DNA from: SHZI01 sp041396045
Lineage (GTDB): Bacteria > Pseudomonadota > Gammaproteobacteria > Steroidobacterales > GCA-2729495
DNA length: 64,000 nucleotides
Reading direction: 5' to 3'
Assembly (NCBI GenBank): GCA_041396045.1
Contig: JAWKZI010000006.1
Coordinates: forward strand, 1 to 64,000
Shown here: in pieces, positions 38,056 to 47,246 of the stretch
Numbering within the stretch: position 1 is the stretch's first letter
Layout of the letters: every line of letters starts with the position of its first letter
Notes under the pieces: generated by a model
What the model was told of the DNA's origin: nothing
Seen by the model: only the letters and a program-made list of their open reading frames with translations
The model's database searches: none
Made by a program: the position numbers and the translations under genes

Positions 38056-38655
38056 ATGATACCAGTTCAAGGTCAGCAGCCACCTCCGCGGAATGCCGGA
38101 ATTCCGCCATCCTCTCCAGGTCCCCGGATGCCACCGGAGAGTGTGCGTGTACTGGGTGTTATCTGGGGTGTAGGTGGTATTGCTGCTGTGCTGGTTTATG
38201 CAGCCGTGAGTCTTGGTGGCTATACCGCAGATGCCGTTCTTGCCGGACTCGGGCCGGTGGAATGGCTGGCACTGATCGGGAACTGCGTTTTCATGGCGTG
38301 GGCCGAGGGCTATCGTGGCTTTCAGCAGCGCTTTTCGCCGCGCGTCGCGGCACGGGCACTGCATGTTTATACGGCACCAACCTGGACCCGCCTGTGGCTG
38401 GCACCCTTTTTCTGTGCCGGATACTTCGGCGCTACCCGGCGATTGTGCCTGACCGTGTGGATCGGGACCGGACTGATCGTCAGCGCTGTACTGTTATTTA
38501 ACCGCGTTCCACAGCCCTGGCGCGGCATCCTGGACTCGGGGGTGCTGGTTGGCCTGGGGTGGGGCACAGTGACGCTGATCGTTACCGCACTGACCACCTT
38601 CCGCCTGGGCCATGAACTGGTTTCTGCCGAGGTGTCGCCAGCCGCAGGGCGATGA
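38056..38655 (+). CDS. Four-TM membrane protein of unknown function
   Basis: 199 residues. A Pro-rich cytoplasmic N terminus (QPPPRNAGIPPSSPGPRMPP) is followed by about four TM helices (VLGVIWGVGGIAAVLVYAAV, EWLALIGNCVFMAWAEG, LCLTVWIGTGLIVSAVLLF, LVGLGWGTVTLIVTALTTF). The motif FQQRFSPRVAARALHV lies between TM2 and TM3. I do not recognise the family. It is divergent from leuC and overlaps the moaC start by 4 bases, so it may share the moaC-mobA-folE transcript. Confidence 0.75.
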   Translation: MIPVQGQQPPPRNAGIPPSSPGPRMPPESVRVLGVIWGVGGIAAVLVYAAVSLGGYTADAVLAGLGPVEWLALIGNCVFMAWAEGYRGFQQRFSPRVAARALHVYTAPTWTRLWLAPFFCAGYFGATRRLCLTVWIGTGLIVSAVLLFNRVPQPWRGILDSGVLVGLGWGTVTLIVTALTTFRLGHELVSAEVSPAAGR

Positions 38656-39149
38656 GGCAGGGCTATAATCCTGCCGTGCTTTCCCATATCGACAAAAATA
38701 ACCGGCCCGCGATGGTCGATGTCAGCGGCAAGGCCGTCACCCGGCGCACGGCGCAGGCCCGGGTGCGCGTTATTCTGCCCCTGGCGGTTCGTGCGGCTTT
38801 CGCCGACGGAGAAATCCAGAGTCCCAAAGGTCCCGTCTTTCACACCGCCATAATCGCCGGTACGCAGGCTGCCAAGCGCACGCACGAGCTGATTCCTTTT
38901 TGTCATCCGATTGGCCTCGATAGCTGTCGGATCGACATTGCCCTTGATGCGGCCGGCGATGTACAGATCGACTGTACAACCCGCGTGGAGCATCGAACCG
39001 GAGTCGAAATGGAGGCACTGACCGGCGCGTCGGTGGCGGCACTGACGATCTACGATATGTGCAAGGCGCTGTCTCATGACATGGTCATCACTGATTTGCG
39101 ACTCCTGGCCAAGACCGGGGGCAAGAGCGACATTGGGGCCAAGGGCTGA
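38652..39149 (+). CDS. moaC: Cyclic pyranopterin monophosphate synthase MoaC
   Basis: 165 residues, normal length. The signature block KRTHELIPFCHPIGLDSC, then VEMEALTGASVAALTIYDMCK and DMVITDLRLLAKTGGKS, are all intact. MoaC with MoaA turns GTP into cPMP, the first step of molybdenum cofactor synthesis. ATG 38652 overlaps the membrane-protein stop (ATGA). Followed by mobA with an overlapping start. A molybdo-enzyme subunit is encoded at 22743. Confidence 0.95.
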   Translation: MRQGYNPAVLSHIDKNNRPAMVDVSGKAVTRRTAQARVRVILPLAVRAAFADGEIQSPKGPVFHTAIIAGTQAAKRTHELIPFCHPIGLDSCRIDIALDAAGDVQIDCTTRVEHRTGVEMEALTGASVAALTIYDMCKALSHDMVITDLRLLAKTGGKSDIGAKG

Positions 39150-39754
39150 ACATTCCGGGTTACGGGGCCTGGTTCTGGCTGGAGGCCGGAGCACACGCAT
39201 GGGCCAGGACAAGGCTGCGCTGTCGATTGGCGGACATCCGCTGCTGGCCCGTAGCGTCGCGCTGCTTGAGCCGTTTACCCGCTCCACGCATGTCGCGATT
39301 CGCCCGGACCAGACCGACGATCAGTTGCGGCTGCAATTTGATTTACTGACCGATGACCCTAGTGCTTCAGGACCTGCCGGTGGCCTGCTGGCTGCCTGGC
39401 GATTCGATCCGGCAACCGCGTGGCTGGTACTTGCCTGTGATATGCCCGGTCTCGACCGCATAGCCATCGAGGCTTTGACAGGCAGTCGCGACGCGACGCG
39501 CGGGGGTACGTGGCGTGGATCAATCCGGACGATGGCCTGCCAGAGCTGTTGTGTGCCATCTGGGAACCCGCTACCCTCGCTCGCCTGGCGGAACTTGTTG
39601 CAAGCCTGGCGCCGGACCTGTGAGTCCGCGTGTGGTACTGGCTGGATCGCGCCCACATCTGCTAAGTCCGGTACGGGCGGAGGCACTTACAAGCCTCAAT
39701 ACGCCATCCGATCTGCGTCATTACCTGGAAAGTCCAAATGGCCTCGAGTCCTAA
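39133..39754 (+). CDS. mobA: Molybdenum cofactor guanylyltransferase MobA (two frameshifts)
   Basis: About 207 codons. The nucleotide-binding start LRGLVLAGGRSTRMGQDKAAL is in the first frame, which has a TTG at 39133 inside the moaC end as the best available start. It continues SGPAGGLLAAWRF and VLACDMPGLD to about 39503. Then the frame shifts (INPDDGLPELLCAIWEPATL), and near 39617 shifts again to SPRVVLAGSRPHLLSPVR, SDLRHYLESPNGLES. It adds GMP to molybdopterin. The 3' end overlaps folE by 17 bases. Confidence 0.82.
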
Positions 39755-40334
39755 AAAATCCGTCCGCAAGCCGTCGCGCGCCGACGCTGAACGCGCCGTG
39801 CAGACCCTGCTGGCGTTTATCGGCGAAGATCCTGAACGTCGCGGATTAAAGCGCACGCCAGCCCGGTTCCTTGGCTCTTACGAAGACTGGTTTTCCGGTT
39901 ACAAGACCGACCCGCATATGCTGCTCGGTGCGTCATTCCAGCAGGTCGACACCTACGACCGGCTTGTCGTACTGACCAACATCAATTTTGAATCACATTG
40001 CGAGCATCACGTGGCGCCGGTTATCGGCCAGGCACACGTGGCTTACTTGCCGGACCGGCGGCTGGCCGGCATCAGCAAACTTGCCCGTGTCGTCGAGGCT
40101 TTTACCAGGCGCCTGATCGTGCAGGAGAGGCTTACCGCCGAAATCGCGGGCTGCATCCAGCAGGTTCTGGAACCGCGCGGCGTTGCCGTGGTGATTGAGG
40201 CCCAGCACCATTGCCTGACCACACGTGGCGTACATCGTGACAATGTGCGCATGACGACCAGCGAGATGCTGGGTGCTTTCAAGGACAACGAGCAAGTTCG
40301 CGCCGAGTTTCTGGCAGCGATAGCGCGCGGCTGA
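39738..40334 (+). CDS. folE: GTP cyclohydrolase I
   Basis: 198 residues, intact. Zinc and catalytic motifs are visible: NINFESHCEHHVAPVIGQAHVAY (Cys and His ligands), ISKLARVVEAFTRRLIVQERLT and the HHCLTTRGVH motif with the second Cys ligand. It converts GTP to dihydroneopterin triphosphate for folate. The ATG at 39738 lies inside the end of mobA. FolE here is of the larger, ordinary type. Confidence 0.95.
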   Translation: MASSPKKSVRKPSRADAERAVQTLLAFIGEDPERRGLKRTPARFLGSYEDWFSGYKTDPHMLLGASFQQVDTYDRLVVLTNINFESHCEHHVAPVIGQAHVAYLPDRRLAGISKLARVVEAFTRRLIVQERLTAEIAGCIQQVLEPRGVAVVIEAQHHCLTTRGVHRDNVRMTTSEMLGAFKDNEQVRAEFLAAIARG

Positions 40335-40358
40335 ACCCGATAGCGGATACGAAATACG

Positions 40359-40821
40359 ATGAGCAAGGTAATTCTCAGTTGTGTTGCCGACGTAAAGGCC
40401 TACGAAGGCAAGGAAGTGGGCGTTTCGGACTGGATCATGGTCGATCAGGACCGGATCAACCGGTTTGCGGATGCCACCGAAGATCACCAGTGGATTCATG
40501 TTGACGTCGCACGTGCACAACGGGAACTGCCGATTGGCTCAACCATTGCACACGGCTATCTGCTGGTATCACTGATGCCGAAACTGCTGGACACCTTTGT
40601 GGAATTCCGCGGTGTCACGCGGGTCATCAACTACGGCCTGAACGATGTCCGGTTCAAGAACATGGTGCCGGCGGGCAAGCGCGCATTGCGCGGCAAGGAG
40701 ATCAGCCCGGCAGCGGGCTGGTGGTTTGCAGGTCATCATGGAAAACGCCATCGAGATCGAGGGCGAGATCAAGCCAGCCTGCACACTCGAAACGCTAGTG
40801 CTGTATTTCTTCGAGACCTGA
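40359..40821 (+). CDS. MaoC-like (R)-specific enoyl-CoA hydratase family protein (one frameshift)
   Basis: About 154 codons. A single hot-dog domain with the hydratase 2 motif FADATEDHQWIHVD and IGSTIAHGYLLVSLMPKLL, the catalytic Asp and His being present. The frame breaks between about 40690 and 40730; another frame supplies the end VIMENAIEIEGEIKPACTLE and stops at TGA 40819-40821. It may hydrate enoyl-CoA in beta-oxidation or polyester precursor supply. Convergent with the DUF1499 gene, whose stop abuts. Confidence 0.85.
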
Positions 40822-41589
40822 TCAGCCTTTGGCGAGGCGGGCTTGCAAGGCGCCCAGAAAATCACGGATACGTGCCGCATTGGCGCCCATATCGCCCACG
40901 CCGACTCTGGATTTCGACCGTACATCAACCCGGGTACCAGCACCGTCCGGCTGAATGCGGATCACGACATCATCCTTGAAATGTACCCAGGGGGTCTCCG
41001 CAGTGGCCTCAATGCGTCCATCCGTCTGGTTGGCGTCTACCAGGGTCCAACCCTTGTCGGCTATCACGGCGCGCGCTGCCGCGAACACCACGTCCGTTGG
41101 CTGGGCGACGACGAGGGGATGCAGATCCGGGAAGGCCTTCTTCTGGGCGGCGGCAGCCGTCGGTCCGGAATACTCCGGGGGATTCCGGGCACCAGCGCGC
41201 AGCGGTAGCACAGCAACAAAGGCCGGGGGATTATCGGTATCGGTGCTGATGTCGTGAATTGGTGGCGCCTTACGCGCGTTGCCGATAACGAGGCCATTGT
41301 TGACGGTGATGGCGATGCCTATCAGTAAGGCGAGCCAGGTTGCCGTGCGGGATGCCGTGCCCGCAGTGCCGCCACTCCGCATCAGCCCGATCGCCGCCGA
41401 GATCGCTGCCAGCAGCAGCAGCAGGCTGGCGACCGTATAGGCCCCCATGCTGGCCAGAGGCGACAATATCCCTTGCCGCGCGGCCAAACCGGCCAATGCC
41501 ACCACGATCACGCCGACAACGGCTGTCCAGATTCCGATGCGCGACATCCGGGAGCCTTTGCGCGGAACTGGCTGAAGTGCGTCCTTCAT
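40822..41589 (-). CDS. DUF1499 membrane protein
   Basis: 255 residues: three N-terminal TM helices (IWTAVVGVIVVALAGLAA, VASLLLLLAAISAAIGLM, ATWLALLIGIAITVNNGLV) and a soluble DUF1499 domain (DIVFAAARAVIADKGWTLV-type region, ATAETPWVHFKDDVVIRI, GTRVDVRSKSRVGVGDMGANAARI). Function unknown. The ATG at 41589 is used; an internal ATG at 41547 (MSRIGIWTAVVG) is an alternative that keeps all TMs. Divergent from tesB, whose start is 52 bases away. Confidence 0.85.
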   Translation of the reverse strand: MKDALQPVPRKGSRMSRIGIWTAVVGVIVVALAGLAARQGILSPLASMGAYTVASLLLLLAAISAAIGLMRSGGTAGTASRTATWLALLIGIAITVNNGLVIGNARKAPPIHDISTDTDNPPAFVAVLPLRAGARNPPEYSGPTAAAAQKKAFPDLHPLVVAQPTDVVFAAARAVIADKGWTLVDANQTDGRIEATAETPWVHFKDDVVIRIQPDGAGTRVDVRSKSRVGVGDMGANAARIRDFLGALQARLAKG

Positions 41590-41640
41590 ATGCTCTCCCT
41601 CCGGGCCGAAACCTTAGCACAGGCCGGGTACAATTCACGC

Positions 41641-42502
41641 ATGGCATACAGTCTGAAGGATCTGATTTCCCTGCTCGATCTCGAACAGATCGAGAAGAAC
41701 ATCTTCCGTGGCCAGAGCCGGGATATCGGTACGCCGCAGGTATTTGGTGGCCAGGTTCTGGGTCAGGCACTGGCCGCTGCAAGCCGGACTGTATCCGGAC
41801 GTGCCGTGCATTCCCTGCATGCGTACTTCCTCAAGAGGGGCGATGTACAGGCACCGATCGTCTACGAAGTTGATCGCGCCCGGGACGGCGGTTCGTTCTC
41901 CAACCGCCGGGTCGTGGCCATTCAGCATGGCGAACAGATCTTTAACATGACGGCCTCATTCCAGGTAGCCGAGGTCGGCCTGGAACACCAGATCGTCATG
42001 CCCACCGTACCGGGCCCCGCTGACCTCCAGAATGTGGAAGCGCTGGTCAAGGAATTTGGTGATCAGGTTTCTGAACGCATGCAACGATACCTGAAGTGGG
42101 AGCGGCCATTCACCGTGCGGCCGGTAGATCCCCGGCAATTCCTGTTGCGTGAGAAGCGCGTGCCGGTCAAGCAGTTCTGGATCCGCGCTGCGGAGTCGCT
42201 GCCAGACGATCTTTTCCTGCATCAGGTACTCCTGAATTACATTTCCGACTACGAACTCATTGGCACGGCAACCCTGCCCTCACGCGTTACATGACACGAA
42301 GGACCACTTTGCAGATGGCCAGTCTCGATCATGCCATGTGGTTTCACCGATCCGTCCGGGTAGATGAGTGGCTGCTGTTCAGTCTCGACAGCCCGGTCGC
42401 GGCCGGCGGTCGTGGTTTGGCCCGGGCCATGTATTCACCGAGTCCGGCCAATTGGCTGTGACGATCGTCCAGGAAGGTCTGATCCGCGTCCGAAAGAACT
42501 AG
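41641..42502 (+). CDS. tesB: Acyl-CoA thioesterase II (frameshifts in the last third)
   Basis: About 287 codons, the family length. From ATG 41641, the first hot-dog domain reads YSLKDLISLLDLEQIEKNIF, RGQSRDIGTPQVFGGQVLGQ, and the second opens with QFWIRAAESLPDDLFLHQVL. After SDYELIGTATLP the frame breaks near 42285; the following sequence appears in other frames as SLDHAMWFHRSVRVDEWLLF and, after a last shift near 42430, LAVTIVQEGLIRVRKN with a TAG at 42500-42502. The catalytic Asp lies in the SDYELIG region. Cytoplasmic fatty acyl-CoA hydrolase. Confidence 0.88.
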
Positions 42503-43076
42503 CCGCCGGCACACGCGCTGCACCGCAGGCGTAGTAGTTGCCCAAGCGGCATCAGGATTGGGGCGAACGGCCTTCAGCGCACGACGATAGAGTGCGGCTC
42601 GTTCTACATAGCGATCGGCACTGGTGGCGAGCCGGGCAAGTTCCTCGGGCGTCAGTGACCGGATTGCACGGGCCGGCGAACCAACAATCAACATGCCGTC
42701 GGCAAATATTTTGCCTTCGGTGATCAGTGCGTTCGCGCCTACCAGGCAGTTTTTGCCAACCTGGCGTCGTTCAACAGTCACGCACCCATACCGATCAGGC
42801 GCCATCGCCGATGGTGCAGCCGTGCAGTACCACGGCGTGACCCACGGTAACCCGCTCACCCAGGGTCAGCGGTGAGCCTGGATCGAGTGCAGTACGGAAT
42901 TGTCCTGGATAATAGTTTTCAGGCCGATCGTGGCGCCGCTCAACGTCGCCACGAGACCGCACCGAACCAGATATTCACTTCATCAAGCGAGCTCAACATC
43001 GGCAAATAACGGCCGCCGGCGCGACAGCGACGTCCTGGCCCAGCGCCGGCGTAATGCCGTCTAGTGTGTAAATCAT
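42499..43076 (-). CDS. Gamma-carbonic anhydrase family (left-handed beta-helix) protein, several frameshifts
   Basis: ATG 43076 overlaps the gpmA stop as ATGA and reads MIYTLDGITPALGQDVAVAP. Hexapeptide-repeat sequence then follows in shifting frames: SSLDEVNIWFGAV, TIIQDNSVLHS, PGSPLTLGERVTVGHAVVLH with GCTIGDGA, and finally NCLVGANALITEGKIFADGM, IVGSPARAIRSLTPEEL, ADRYVERAALYRRAL. Zinc-ligand histidines (VLHS, VGHAVVLHG) are recognisable. The C-terminal end is uncertain: one frame stops at 42499, exactly tail-to-tail with tesB, while the open frame runs on to 42344 antisense to tesB. Confidence 0.78.
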
Positions 43077-43829
43077 GGCTTGTGCCCGGCGGCGGCGCTG
43101 CCTTGATGGGCGACTGCCTCGGCCGCCTTGCGTACGGCGTCGGGGTCACCGATGAATTCACGACTGCGCCGACAGTCCGGCATCGAACGTGTAAACGAGT
43201 GGAATGGCCTGTTGGAATATTGAACTCCAGAATCTCTGTATCAGACAGACCATCCAGCATCTTGACCATCGCCCGCAAGCTGTTGCCATGAGCGGCCAGC
43301 AGCACGTTTTCTCCACGCAGCAACCGCGGCGCGACCTTGTCCTGCCAGTAAGGCCAGACACGAGCCAGCGTGTCTTTGAGGGATTCCGCACCCGGCATTC
43401 CCGGAATTGTGGCGTAGCGTGGATCGTTGCCGGGTGCCTTTTGTCGGACCGGTCCAGTGGTGGTGGCGGGATGTCGTAGCTGCGCCGCCAGATCTTGACC
43501 TGATCTTCGCCGTGCCGGGTTGCCGTTTCTGCCTTGTCCAGTCCCTGCAGGGCACCGTAGTGCCGTTCGTTGAGGCGCCACGTGCGCTCAACGGGCAGCC
43601 ACATCACATCCATCTCGTCCAGAATCAGCCACAGCGTGCGGATGGCGCGCTTCAGTACCGAGGTGTAGGCAATATCGAAGCGGTAGCCGAGCGCCTTCAG
43701 TTGAGCGCCAGCCTGGCGCGCTTCCTGGCACCCCTGCTCAGTCAGGTCGACATCGGTCCAGCCGGTAAACCGGTTAGCCAGATTCCATGTGCTCTGACCG
43801 TGACGGCAGAGAACCAGCTTGCCTGTCAT
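43073..43829 (-). CDS. gpmA: 2,3-bisphosphoglycerate-dependent phosphoglycerate mutase (frameshifts)
   Basis: About 252 codons, the normal length. ATG 43829 with GGAGC upstream starts MTGKLVLCRHGQSTWNLANR, carrying the catalytic His. It continues FTGWTDVDLTEQG and ERHYGALQGLDKAETA, then breaks near 43450; another frame gives DPRYATIPGMPGAESLKDTL and the second catalytic His in LLAAHGNSLRAMVKMLDGLS, and a final shift near 43210 gives IPLVYTFDAGLS. TGA 43073-43075. Glycolytic enzyme, usually essential, so the breaks are unlikely to be real decay. Confidence 0.9.
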
Positions 43830-43860
43830 TCCCAAGCTCCAGGTTGATTAAACGGACATT

Positions 43861-44281
43861 TTAGGGTGTCACTCGTGGCCTTGCCCATTTTTCCGCTTTA
43901 TCGCACAACTCGGAGGAAGTCAGTCCGACCGTCGGGAAGACACAGAGATCGGCCCAGGTTTCCGGCGTGCGGCGACACGGTTCCGCGTTCATGCGGCAGC
44001 AGGGCAGCCAGCAGGGCTTGCCGCTACGGCCATCCATGGCCTCGCCTTCGATCGGCGGCGGGCTGTCCCGCCTGGTCGGTCTGCAAACCCGCCAATCCAA
44101 TCCGGAACACCCTGCCGCTGTTCACTGTCGCCGTGGTTCTGCCGGCTGATGAGCGGCGGGCGGCGGGGATGTTCAGTAGCGTGGCCCTGCGCGCCGAGCG
44201 TGCCATGGATGGCGCTTTTTCATGAGGCGCGCTTGATTCAAGGGCGACAGACGTCGACCGCAGATTGCCCGCCACAGACAT
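43861..44281 (-). CDS. Unrecognised small basic, Cys-containing protein (weak, possibly frameshifted)
   Basis: The 535 bases between gpmA and zapE hold two overlapping minus-strand open frames that may be one broken gene: ATG 44281 (MSVAGNLRSTSVALESSAP, Ala/Arg-rich) and a second piece ending at 43861 with CWLPCCRMNAEPCRRTP and ETWADLCVFPTVGLTSSELC. The clustered cysteines in the second piece look non-random. I recognise no family, and a plus-strand frame of similar length also exists. Treat as unresolved. Confidence 0.3.
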
Positions 44282-44364
44282 CCCGACACCGACACGCCGC
44301 CGCGCTGACCTCTTGAGCGTAAGGCAGTTCGATCACGCTTTCGGCTGCCCGATTCACCGGGTTG

Positions 44365-45515
44365 CTAGTGCAGATGCCCGGCCGCCAGTACTCGACGGAC
44401 CGCATCTCCGGCAGTCGGCTTCGCGTTCGTTCGACTTCCGGCTGCGCTGGTTTCCGTGCAGATGCGTCCAATGCAGCCGCTGCTGACACAATCAGATTGA
44501 CCCGCCGGTCGTAGAACTCATCAACGAGGGCGATAAACCGGCGTGCAGCATTTTCCCGTGTTTCGTCGAGTACCGGCACTCCGAAGTTCAGCACTGTCTG
44601 GAAGGAGCGGGCGATCTCAATATAGTCCCTTGCACTGCGTGGGCCGTCACAGAGTGCTGGCAAAATCAAACCAGACCACACCCGCAGCGCGCCGGCGTGC
44701 CGGTATTTCCCGCCCCTGTACTTTGAGGTGCGTGTCGCGAACGCCGGGTCCCGATGCGATCTGGTCGAAATAGCGCTCCAGATTCACTGCAGCGCTTTCA
44801 TCCAGCGGCGCCTGCCAGATTTCCGCAGTCTCGAGTACCCGCAGCCGGTAATCAGTCAACCCGTCAACATGCACCACTTCGGTGTGGCGCTCCAGCAGAT
44901 CGATGGCCGGCATGAATCGCTGACGCTGTAGACCGCCGCGGTAGAGGTCCCGGGGGTGCCGTGTTGGAGGTTGCCACCAGTACTACTCCACGGGCCAGCA
45001 ATGCTTCAAGGAAGTGACCCAGCAGCATGGCATCGGCAATATCGGATACAAAAAACTCGTCGAAACAGATAACGCGGGTTTCGCGGGCAAACTCTGTGGC
45101 GATAACCAGCAACGGATCCTGCGTGTCACGCAGTTCTGCCAGCCGATGCTTGATGCGGCTCATCAGGCGATGAAAGTGACAGCGTCGCTTGTCGGCGCAA
45201 ATGGCAGTGAGTCAAAGAACAGGTCCATCAGCAGTGTTTTGCCACGACCAACGCCACTCCCACAGATAGGCACCACGAATCTGATAAACGCCCCTGGTAT
45301 CACGGGGAGGATTCTGGACAGCAGTCGTGGCAGGTGTGGTGCTACCGATTTCGCCACGGATCTTGTCACCGATCTGGCCACGGACTGCGCGGCCGATTGT
45401 GCAACAAGCTCGCTGGCCACGCGGTCCAGGACGAGGTGACAGCGCGTAGCCGGGCTGGATCTTCGCTGAGGCCGTGATCGGCGATACTGGCCTGATAGCG
45501 GGTTAGAAGCTCCAT
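44365..45515 (-). CDS. zapE: ZapE/AFG1-family cell-division ATPase (many frameshifts)
   Basis: About 384 codons, the family length. ATG 45515 reads MELLTRYQASIADHGLSEDP. Later frames give the Walker A GRGKTLLMDLFFDSLPF, the Walker B VICFDEFFVSDIADAMLLGH with the LVATSNTAP sensor, HVDGLTDYRLRVLETAEIW, and RDYIEIARSFQTVLNFGVPV to MRSVEY. A frame ending HLH-TAG near 44365 is the likely terminus. Before Walker A there is an unusual SVAR/SVTR/SVAK repeat encoded by a 12-base repeat at 45347-45406. ZapE is a P-loop ATPase acting at the Z-ring. Confidence 0.85.
45347..45406 (-). repeat. Five degenerate 12-base tandem units inside zapE
   Basis: On the plus strand, five successive 12-base units begin GAT or GAC at 45347, 45359, 45371, 45383 and 45395, with the common form GATnTnGCCACG. 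On the coding strand they specify four-residue units of type SVAR, SVTR, SVAK. Recent internal duplication or slippage in the N-terminal linker of zapE would explain them. Confidence 0.6.
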
Positions 45516-45585
45516 GAATCTCTGCGTGACTGCCGGCCGCCCAATCTACCGGTTTCTGGCGGCAACACGGTAGACTGAAGCCGCA

Positions 45586-47236
45586 ATGTCCGAACACGAA
45601 CGCATGGATTTCGACGTGGTGATCGTTGGGGCAGGTCCCTGCGGGCTTGCTGCCGCTTGCCGCGTCTTGCAGCTTGCCGCGGCCGCGGGCCGCGAAATTT
45701 CGGTGTGTGTGGTCGAAAAGGGTGCCGAAATTGGTGCTCATATCCTGTCCGGCGCCGTGATGGAGCCTGGCGCTCTGGAAGAGCTGTTTCCGGACTGGCG
45801 GGATCGTGGCGCACCGGTGAAAACCGGCGTGACCGGCGACGAGTTCCTGTGGCTGCGAAATGCGACCGCCAGCCTGAAGGTTCCGGGATTCTTCATCCCG
45901 AGGCTAATGCACAACAACGGCAACTACATCGTCAGTCTTGGCAGGTTGTGCAAGTGGTTGGGGGAGCAGGCTGAAGGCCTGGGCGCGAATATTTTTCCGG
46001 GGTTTGCCGCAGTCAGCGTCCTGTATGAGGACGGGCGGGTCGCCGGCGTATTGACAGGCGACATGGGTCGCGGCGCCGATGGCCACGAGAAACCGGGATT
46101 TCAGGCCGGCTACGAGTTGCGTGGCAAATACACGATTTTTGCCGAAGGCAGTCGCGGCAGTCTTGGCGAGACCTTGATGCAGAAGTTCCGCCTGCGGGAT
46201 CACTGTGATCCGCAACACTATGGACTCGGCTTCAAGGAAATCTGGGCTGTCGACCCGGCGAAACACCGCGAGGGAATGGTAATGCACACCCTCGGATGGC
46301 CCCTGGACAACAGCACCGAGGGTGGTGGCTTTCTGTATCACGCGGCTGATCACCAGGTGTTTCTCGGCTTGATCGTTGCGCTGAATTACCGCAACCCGCA
46401 CCTGAATCCATTCCAGGAATTTCAGCGCTGGAAGCAGCACCCGGCGATTCGTACGTTACTTGAAGGCGGGCAGCGGGTGAGCTACGGCGCCCGCGTGGTC
46501 AACAAGGGTGGATTGCAGTCGCTGCCAAAGCTGACGTTTCCGGGCGGGCTGCTGGCAGGTTGCGATGCCGGATTCCTCAACGGGGCGAAAATCAAGGGTT
46601 CACACACAGCGATCAAGACCGGCATGCTGGCGGCTGAAGCAATTGTAGAGGCGCTGGCCGAAGGCGACGCTGCGCCGGAAGTACTCGACGGATTTGAAAC
46701 GCGCGTACGGAATTCATGGGTGTGGAAAGAACTTCACGAGGGTCGGAATTTTGGGCCGGCCCAGAAGAAATCGGACTGCTGCTGGGTGGTGCGTTTACCT
46801 GGCTGGATCAGAATATTTTCAGAGGCCGGCTGCTCCTTACCCTGCACAGCCGCCAGCCGGACCGCGAGGGCCTTCGTCTGGCCCGCGAAACAAGGCCTGT
46901 CGCTTATGCGAAGCCGGATGGCAAGATCAGTTTTGACCTGCTGTCATCGGTATTTCTGTCCAGCACCAATCATGAGGAAGACCAGCCCTGCCACCTCAAG
47001 CTGAAGGATCCGGCGGTACCGATCGAGCGCAATCTCCCGCTCTATGACGAGCCAGCGCAACGCTACTGTCCGGCAGGTGTCTACGAAGTCGTGCGGAGAG
47101 CGATGGCAGTGCACGCTTCCAGATCAATGCGCAGAATTGCATCCACTGCAAGACCTGTGACATCAAGGATCCGGCCGACAATATCCTTTGGGTGCCACCA
47201 GAAGGTGGTGGCGGGCCCAACTATTCAGGAATGTAA
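45586..47236 (+). CDS. Electron transfer flavoprotein-ubiquinone oxidoreductase (two frameshifts)
   Basis: About 550 codons, as expected for ETF-QO. The FAD-binding start is DVVIVGAGPCGLAAACRVLQ, followed by GLGFKEIWAVDPAKH and GCDAGFLNGAKIKGSHTAIK. Near 46735 the frame changes and continues EIGLLLGGAFTWLDQNIFRG, and near 47095 it changes again to the 4Fe-4S motif NCIHCKTCDIKDPADNILW and the end GPNYSGM at TAA 47234-47236. The enzyme passes electrons from acyl-CoA dehydrogenases, via ETF, to ubiquinone at the inner membrane. Fits the neighbouring thiolase and acyl-CoA genes. Confidence 0.92.
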
Positions 47237-47246
47237 CGGGTCCGCT

